Below are positions 6,287 through 9,838 of a stretch of DNA of 9,838 bases, piece after piece (within the stretch, counting starts at the first letter, position 1; each line of letters starts with the position of its first letter). The DNA comes from an uncultured Clostridium sp. (GTDB taxonomy: Bacteria > Bacillota > Clostridia > TANB77 > CAG-508), in NCBI GenBank assembly GCA_900552555.1, contig URZW01000038.1, positions 1 to 9,838 on the forward strand, read 5' to 3'. The position numbers and the translations under genes were made by a program. A model generated the notes under the pieces. It saw only the letters and a program-made list of their open reading frames with translations. It had not been told where the DNA came from and did not search any database.

Positions 6287-6373
6287 GATTTGTTTCCTCC
6301 TACAAGAATAAAATAACATATATTGACAAATTTTATAAAAAAGAAACAAATTGGTCTTTAAATGAATCATTAA

Positions 6374-6397
6374 AAAAAGAGCACTTTCGTGCTCTTT
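6374..6397 (-). terminator. strong leftward intrinsic terminator
   Basis: On the minus strand AAAGAGCAC, loop GAAA and GTGCTCTTT are followed directly by more T residues. This is a GC-containing stem with a long T-run, the best terminator in the window. It closes the first VanZ-like transcript. A smaller GAGCA/TGCTC hairpin lies just upstream at 6419-6437. Confidence 0.85.
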
Positions 6398-6495
6398 GAA
6401 CAATCCTGTTAGACTATTAGAGCAAAAGAAACTGCTCAATTAAAATACCATGTTAGCCATACAAATATGCAAAAGTTCATCAAAATCTTATTTTA

Positions 6496-6927
6496 CTACT
6501 TATTATGAGATAACTTTTTTTGTGAATTTCCAATTTTTAAATACCACCCAATTAAATATCCTACAATATATAATAAAATATCATTTATATCAAAATAACC
6601 TGCAAATGTGACTAAATGAAATATTTCCTTACAAATACTTAATAATAATAAAGCACATATACCTTGTTTAAAAGTAACTTCTTTTTTCATTATCATTCCA
6701 AAAGGTACAAATAAAAGTAATTTCAAAGCAACATTTTTTACAATAATATCTAAATTAATATCATAATTAAAATTAAATGGAATTAAGTTAGTATTTTGAG
6801 CTATCTTGTCAAAGAATGGTAAAGAACCATTTATATCACTTACATTTCTTCCTAGAATATAAGGATATGCAAATAATAACACTATATATAGCAATATAAT
6901 GATACGTATAATTTTTTTGTTTTTCAT
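6496..6927 (-). CDS. VanZ-like membrane protein 1
   Basis: A 143-aa integral membrane protein with the VanZ-family pattern: an N-terminal helix (about 7-24), NLIPFNF (47-53), the LLFVPFGMIM helix (71-80), the conserved Glu of SICKEIFHLV (E101) and YFDINDILLYIVGYLIGWYL at the end. VanZ itself lowers teicoplanin binding by an unknown route; most family members have no known role. AAAGGAGAG precedes the ATG. It is transcribed divergently from the LytTR regulator, and the direct repeat between them suggests control by that regulator. It ends before the strong terminator at 6374-6397. No vanH/A/X genes are present. Confidence 0.8.
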   Translation of the reverse strand: MKNKKIIRIIILLYIVLLFAYPYILGRNVSDINGSLPFFDKIAQNTNLIPFNFNYDINLDIIVKNVALKLLLFVPFGMIMKKEVTFKQGICALLLLSICKEIFHLVTFAGYFDINDILLYIVGYLIGWYLKIGNSQKKLSHNK

Positions 6928-6978
6928 ATAAATTCTCTCCTTTTATATTGCCTGGCCAGCTACTTACATTTTATGTAT

Positions 6979-6984
6979 AGAATA
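6979..6984 (-). promoter_or_regulatory. putative -10 of VanZ-like gene 1
   Basis: TATTCT on the minus strand (TATACA overlaps it) lies 22 bases beyond the nearer copy of the LytTR direct repeat, with no consensus -35. That spacing mirrors the regulator's own promoter and fits an activator-dependent promoter. Confidence 0.4.
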
Positions 6985-7006
6985 TTAAAAAATAAACATT
7001 TAAGGA

Positions 7007-7035
7007 ATGAATGGTCTTAAATACTCATGGATGGT
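7007..7035. promoter_or_regulatory. candidate LytTR-regulator binding site (direct repeat)
   Basis: ATGAATGGT (7007-7015) and ATGGATGGT (7027-7035) are nine-base direct repeats starting 20 bases apart, about two helical turns, as is usual for AgrA/LytTR-type sites. CATTCATT (7043-7050) adds an inverted partial copy. The repeat lies between divergent -10 boxes (6979-6984 minus, 7060-7065 plus) at similar distances, so one bound dimer could activate both directions. Confidence 0.6.
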
Positions 7036-7059
7036 ATTTTTTCATTCATTTAAATCATA

Positions 7060-7065
7060 TATAAT
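7060..7065 (+). promoter_or_regulatory. -10 of the regulator/kinase/VanZ operon
   Basis: TATAAT is perfect, but the -35 position 17 bases upstream is only T residues. The LytTR-type direct repeat ends 24 bases upstream, so the promoter is probably activated by its own product. Confidence 0.5.
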
Positions 7066-7089
7066 TAAATTGTAAAGTGAGGTGGTTAT

Positions 7090-7758
7090 ATGAAAGTTGC
7101 AATATTGGATGATAATATTTCATTTTGTAAAAGTTTAGAAAATTATTTGTCTAAATATCATTTTGATATTTCAATATACACAAATTATAACGATTTAAAA
7201 AATCATATAGATTCCTTTGAACTTTTATTTTTGGATATAGAAATGCCGAATATTAGCGGTATTGATATCGCCCAATCTTTATCATATAAACACCTTGATA
7301 TCATTTTTATTTCAAGTCATGATGAAATGATCAAAAAATGTTTTAATAGAAATGTTGTTGGTTTCGTTGAAAAAAGCCATTTAGAAGAAATTGACGATAT
7401 CATTTGTAGAATAATAAAAAAAGAACATCTAACAATTATAAAAGATGGTAAAGAATTTGATATATATTTTAATCAGATTGCTTATATTGAATATAGTTTA
7501 CGTGATACCACTATTTATCTCAATAACAATTCTAAAATTAAGCTTTCTGAAAAATCCTTATCTTTTTTATCAAAAGAATTAGACGAACGTTTCTATCAAA
7601 TCAATCGTAATATTATTATTAATTTAGACATGGAACCTATTTATAACAAAGGAACTGTTAAAATAAGCCACAATGAATTTCAAGTAAGTAGAAGAAATCA
7701 AAAAGATTTGAAAATTAAAATGTTAGAAAGGAGTATTTACAATGCTAGAAATATATAA
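7090..7758 (+). CDS. LytTR-family response regulator
   Basis: A 222-aa cytoplasmic transcription factor. The N-terminal receiver domain (about 1-112) has the acidic pair D7/D8, phospho-acceptor D49 in LLFLDIEMP, S75 in FISSH and K95 in FVEKS. The C-terminal part (about 115-215) matches a LytTR DNA-binding domain, including IAYIEYSLRDTTIYL and the helix FYQINRNIIINLD. Its partner is the histidine kinase, whose ATG lies inside its last 17 bases. GAGGTGG precedes the ATG. It probably binds the ATGRATGGT direct repeat just upstream, controlling its own operon and the divergent VanZ-like gene. The AgrA/VirR-like arrangement is clear; the signal is unknown. Confidence 0.93.
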   Translation: MKVAILDDNISFCKSLENYLSKYHFDISIYTNYNDLKNHIDSFELLFLDIEMPNISGIDIAQSLSYKHLDIIFISSHDEMIKKCFNRNVVGFVEKSHLEEIDDIICRIIKKEHLTIIKDGKEFDIYFNQIAYIEYSLRDTTIYLNNNSKIKLSEKSLSFLSKELDERFYQINRNIIINLDMEPIYNKGTVKISHNEFQVSRRNQKDLKIKMLERSIYNARNI

Positions 7759-8986
7759 TTATGTTATTGGTATTCTTATAGGAATCTTATTTTCTTTCAG
7801 TAATCATAATGAATCAAAAATAATTATTATAAAAAACTGTTTAATAACAACTGTTATTTATGCTATTTCTATGAGTTTTATTAATGATTATTTTCTTTTA
7901 AGCTCTCTTCTAAAACTCATCTATTTTACTATATGTTTTATGTTGATTAGAAAATTGAATTTTTTTCAATCGTATTATAATTCTTTAATTATTGTATTAT
8001 TTTATCTGCTAAGTTATGTTTTTCTTATTTTTATGCTTGAAAATTCAACTCAGTTTTCAATTTTTTATTCAGCAAACATTGACTGCATTGCAATTTTTAT
8101 GAGTTTAATGGCTTTCTATTATTTAAACGAATTATCATTCTTAAATAATTCTGTGCAATTTAATATTTATGATCTTGTTCTTATAATACTGATTAATATC
8201 ATACTTTTTATATTCATGTTCATTTTATCCTATAATTTCTTTATTAATAACTTAAATTATTATTTGGGTTTACTCATTTTAGGATTTCTTCTTTTATCAA
8301 TAATTATAGTAGTTTCTCTTAATTACTGTTACATTCTTAAAAGAAAAGAAGATATCAATATATCTATGTATAAAGCTCAACAACTTGATAAAGCTTATTA
8401 TCAAGGGCTTGAAATAGAAAATGAAGATTTAAGAAAATTAAAACATGATTATAAAAACCATTTACTTAATCTTAAGCAACTTATCGCATATCAAAATACA
8501 GAAGCTTCTTTACAATATATTAATAAATTAATAAATACAAACGTTACATCAAAAATGAATCGCTTCTGCAATATTTCTTATATTGATAGCTATCTTAACT
8601 CAATCATAGAATCTAATAATAATATCAACTTTGATATTCATTCAACAGACTTATCACAACTAAGCAACATGGGCTTTGATATTTTAATTATTCTAATGAA
8701 TTTAATAGATAATGCTTTAGAAAATACATCTAACAATACAATAAATGTTGATATTGTATATAATCATGACATAATTATTAAAATTTGTAATCATTCAATA
8801 AAAAATCCCATCAAATCACACTTTAAATCTTCCAAGGGTGAAAATCATGGATTAGGTTTGAAAATAGTTAATGATATTGTAATGAAATATAACGGTGAAG
8901 CATACGACAATTATGAAAAAACACTCTACTCTAAATATATAATTTTAAAAACAGGAGCTAAAACAAATGAAGAAATCAACATATAA
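7742..8986 (+). CDS. AgrC-like sensor histidine kinase (GHKL)
   Basis: A 414-aa membrane kinase. The first 200 residues contain about six hydrophobic helices (roughly 5-20, 33-48, 54-70, 80-98, 113-128, 143-165 and 172-197, some merging), the usual sensor layout of the AgrC/HPK10 class. After a coiled-coil linker comes the H-box LRKLKHDYKNH with H235, the N-box LMNLIDNALENT (N324) and the glycine box GENHGLGLKIVNDI (367-380). AAAGGAG precedes the ATG, which overlaps the regulator gene by 17 bases, so the two are co-translated. No autoinducer peptide gene (agrD-like) or processing protease (agrB-like) is in the window, so the ligand is unknown. A peptide or membrane/cell-wall stress signal is possible. 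Confidence 0.92.
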   Translation: MLEIYNYVIGILIGILFSFSNHNESKIIIIKNCLITTVIYAISMSFINDYFLLSSLLKLIYFTICFMLIRKLNFFQSYYNSLIIVLFYLLSYVFLIFMLENSTQFSIFYSANIDCIAIFMSLMAFYYLNELSFLNNSVQFNIYDLVLIILINIILFIFMFILSYNFFINNLNYYLGLLILGFLLLSIIIVVSLNYCYILKRKEDINISMYKAQQLDKAYYQGLEIENEDLRKLKHDYKNHLLNLKQLIAYQNTEASLQYINKLINTNVTSKMNRFCNISYIDSYLNSIIESNNNINFDIHSTDLSQLSNMGFDILIILMNLIDNALENTSNNTINVDIVYNHDIIIKICNHSIKNPIKSHFKSSKGENHGLGLKIVNDIVMKYNGEAYDNYEKTLYSKYIILKTGAKTNEEINI

Positions 8987-9347
8987 ATATCTTTTAACAA
9001 TATATCTCATATTAATGATATTCATTTCATATATAAATCAAGGTATTAACAATATAGGTGGACTTTCGTATTTTGAAGCTATTTGTCATTCAACAAATTT
9101 AGTACCACTACATAGCATTTCAATAAAACAATGTATTATTTCTTTTGTTCAATTTATGCCATTAGGATATCTTCTTCCAAGAGTTTTCTCTAAATTAAAC
9201 TCAAACAAGAACTTTATCATATCATCATTCATAATTATAATTATATTCAAATTAGTAAAATTACTTACATTAACAGGATATTTTGATATTTCAAGCATTC
9301 TTTTAGGATTTGTGGGTTCATTTATAATTTATCGTATTTTGAAATAA
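8967..9347 (+). CDS. VanZ-like membrane protein 2
   Basis: A 126-aa membrane protein, paralogous to the one at 6496-6927. Shared landmarks are an N-terminal helix (7-25), NLVPLHS (44-50), SFVQFMPLGYLLP (59-71), LTGYFDISSILLGFVGSFIIYRI at the end. Against copy 1 the conserved Glu (E101) aligns with Lys, and YFDINDIL becomes YFDISSIL, so two usually conserved acidic positions are missing. Its ATG overlaps the kinase gene by 20 bases with ACAGGAG upstream, making it the third gene of the regulator operon. A plausible role is a membrane output or modulator of the kinase; that is inferred from the gene order. Confidence 0.8.
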   Translation: MKKSTYKYLLTIYLILMIFISYINQGINNIGGLSYFEAICHSTNLVPLHSISIKQCIISFVQFMPLGYLLPRVFSKLNSNKNFIISSFIIIIIFKLVKLLTLTGYFDISSILLGFVGSFIIYRILK

Positions 9348-9389
9348 ATCTATAAAAAATAAAATGCAACTTTAATTTTGTAAAAAATG

Positions 9390-9398
9390 TGATATACT
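9390..9398 (+). promoter_or_regulatory. extended -10 promoter of the antisense RNA
   Basis: TGATATACT is a TG-n extended -10 (TATACT at 9393-9398), which can work without a good -35. The start is expected near 9405. The toxin promoter uses the nearly identical TGATATAAT. Confidence 0.65.
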
Positions 9399-9404
9399 AT
9401 AGAC

Positions 9405-9469
9405 GTAGTCATAGGACTAGCATTAATAGACTAAAGAAAAAGGAAGAACGGCAATTCTTCCTTTTTCAC
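9405..9469 (+). ncRNA. putative antisense RNA (type I antitoxin)
   Basis: A short RNA of about 60-65 bases from the extended -10 to the hairpin at 9436-9467. It carries GGACTAGCATTAATAGACT (9414-9432), which is complementary to the toxin mRNA 3' region at 9476-9500 through a direct-repeat copy, and it shares the terminator stem with that mRNA. This resembles the par/Fst layout, in which two convergent RNAs meet at a common terminator. Ends are predicted only. Confidence 0.6.
9436..9467. terminator. bidirectional terminator shared by toxin and antitoxin RNAs
   Basis: GAAAAAGGAAGAA (9436-9448) pairs perfectly with TTCTTCCTTTTTC (9455-9467) around CGGCAA. The A-rich and T-rich arms supply a U-tract in either direction. 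Confidence 0.85.
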
Positions 9470-9475
9470 TATTTT

Positions 9476-9606
9476 GGATACTAGCATCAATAGACTTAAG
9501 CAGTTAAAACTACTTCAATATAAAAGCGGTAATAACTAGAATTAAATAAAGAATAATTAAATATTCCATTTAATCCTCTCTTAAAGTCACATCAATGCTA
9601 GTCTCC
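9476..9606. repeat. repeated pairing elements of the toxin-antitoxin locus
   Basis: The element ACTAGCAT-n-AAT-n-GACTT-AAG occurs at 9476-9500, in a direct copy at 9414-9436, and inverted at 9580-9606 in the toxin leader. A shorter inverted copy (CTAGCATG) lies at 9624-9632. The toxin mRNA can therefore fold its leader onto its own 3' region, while the antisense RNA carries the leader-like sequence and can compete for the same 3' element. Confidence 0.6.
9510..9569 (-). CDS. 19-aa hydrophobic peptide, putative type I toxin
   Basis: The peptide is MEYLIILYLILVITAFILK, a single membrane helix with an acidic start and a Lys at the end, typical of Fst/TxpA-style membrane toxins, which damage the inner membrane. 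Sequence identity to a named family is not claimed; the PxxxG motif of Fst is absent. AGAGG lies five bases before the ATG. The predicted mRNA starts near 9653 with a GCAC-TTAT-GTGC hairpin, then a leader of about 80 bases containing another hairpin just before the Shine-Dalgarno. It runs leftward through the shared terminator, converging with the antisense RNA. The locus follows VanZ-like gene 2 but is independent of that operon. Confidence 0.7.
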   Translation of the reverse strand: MEYLIILYLILVITAFILK

Positions 9607-9641
9607 TAGTATGATGTTTAAACATGCTAGATCCTCCATAG

Positions 9642-9668
9642 GCACATAAGTGCTTAAAGATTATATCA
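9642..9668 (-). promoter_or_regulatory. toxin promoter and 5' hairpin
   Basis: On the minus strand TGATATAAT (plus 9660-9668) is a perfect extended -10 without a good -35. The predicted start falls at GCAC/GTGC (9642-9653), so the mRNA would begin with a tight hairpin, as seen in stabilised type I toxin mRNAs. Confidence 0.6.
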
Positions 9669-9761
9669 TAATAAAAGCCATAATACGATAAAATATGACA
9701 ATAATAAATTTATAACAGGCTATTATTTCTTAAACTCCATACCCATAAATAGATTTACTAT

Positions 9762-9838
9762 TTAAATTATAATTTTTTCTTTTACCTCATCTTTGCTATT
9801 ACCTTCTATAGTGAATACTTTTCCATTTTCAACTTTTT
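9762..9838 (-). CDS. C-terminal end of an unidentified protein (partial)
   Basis: On the minus strand an open frame enters from the window edge and reads KVENGKVFTIEGNSKDEVKE before KIII and a TAA at 9762-9764. The composition is protein-like, with a beta-strand-like VFTIEG and a charged helix, but 24 residues are too few to identify it. No clear terminator follows between 9700 and 9761. Confidence 0.5.
   Translation of the reverse strand, partial: KVENGKVFTIEGNSKDEVKEKIII

Noticed and set aside
6287..6439. Upstream half of a 101-codon minus-strand frame
   Set aside because: It crosses the strong terminator hairpin and has no Shine-Dalgarno; the real start is the GTG at 6286 behind GGAGG.
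4853..6927. Vancomycin-resistance cluster (ligase plus VanZ)
   Set aside because: There is no vanH, vanX or vanY; the ligase is divergent at key positions and VanZ-like proteins are common without resistance.
7090..9347. Complete agr quorum-sensing locus
   Set aside because: No agrB-like protease or agrD-like precursor peptide is visible in either strand near the kinase; only the regulator and kinase are of this class.
1..9838. CRISPR array, tRNA or rRNA genes
   Set aside because: No regularly spaced repeats, no cloverleaf-like segments and no conserved rRNA stretches were seen.

Overview
The window is very AT-rich (mostly A/T even inside genes), uses the standard code with TGG for Trp, and has Firmicutes-type Shine-Dalgarno sequences (AAGGAG, GGAGG, GAGGTGG) and -10 boxes. 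Gene content (Xer-like recombinase, STAND/TPR ATPase, AgrC/LytTR two-component pair, VanZ-like membrane proteins, a peptide-toxin type I locus) suggests a low-GC Firmicute such as a gut Erysipelotrichia or Clostridia member. I cannot name the species.

Region 1 (1-1164): non-coding AT-rich DNA, then a leftward tyrosine recombinase that keeps all catalytic residues but is interrupted by what looks like two compensating one-base slips in homopolymers. Region 2 (1165-5871): a 4.7-kb segment bounded by perfect 24-bp inverted repeats. Each repeat is itself a near-palindrome around an asymmetric ATGTG core, as expected of tyrosine-recombinase crossover sites. Inside, converging on a shared bidirectional terminator, are a rightward set (779-aa P-loop ATPase with helical repeats, 249-aa TPR-like protein, small membrane protein) and a leftward D-Ala-D-Ala-ligase-like ATP-grasp enzyme. 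A good promoter and Shine-Dalgarno sit just outside the right repeat and read inward. The ligase start codon lies inside the repeat, while the ATPase at the left end has no Shine-Dalgarno. Inverting the segment would put the ATPase behind the outside promoter and strand the ligase. I read this as a phase-variable gene-swapping cassette. It is the main finding; its biological output is unknown (immunity or cell-surface/peptide modification are only guesses).

Region 3 (5872-6495): a small leftward gene that appears frameshifted, hairpins and a strong leftward terminator. Region 4 (6496-9347): two VanZ-like membrane genes flank a LytTR response regulator and an AgrC-like histidine kinase. The regulator, kinase and second VanZ-like gene overlap as one operon; the first VanZ-like gene is divergent. 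Between the divergent promoters lies a direct repeat (ATGAATGGT/ATGGATGGT, 20-bp period), a good LytTR target. Region 5 (9348-9838): a compact type I toxin-antitoxin locus, with a 19-aa hydrophobic peptide on the minus strand, a short antisense RNA on the plus strand, a shared bidirectional terminator and repeated pairing elements, followed by the C-terminal end of another leftward gene.
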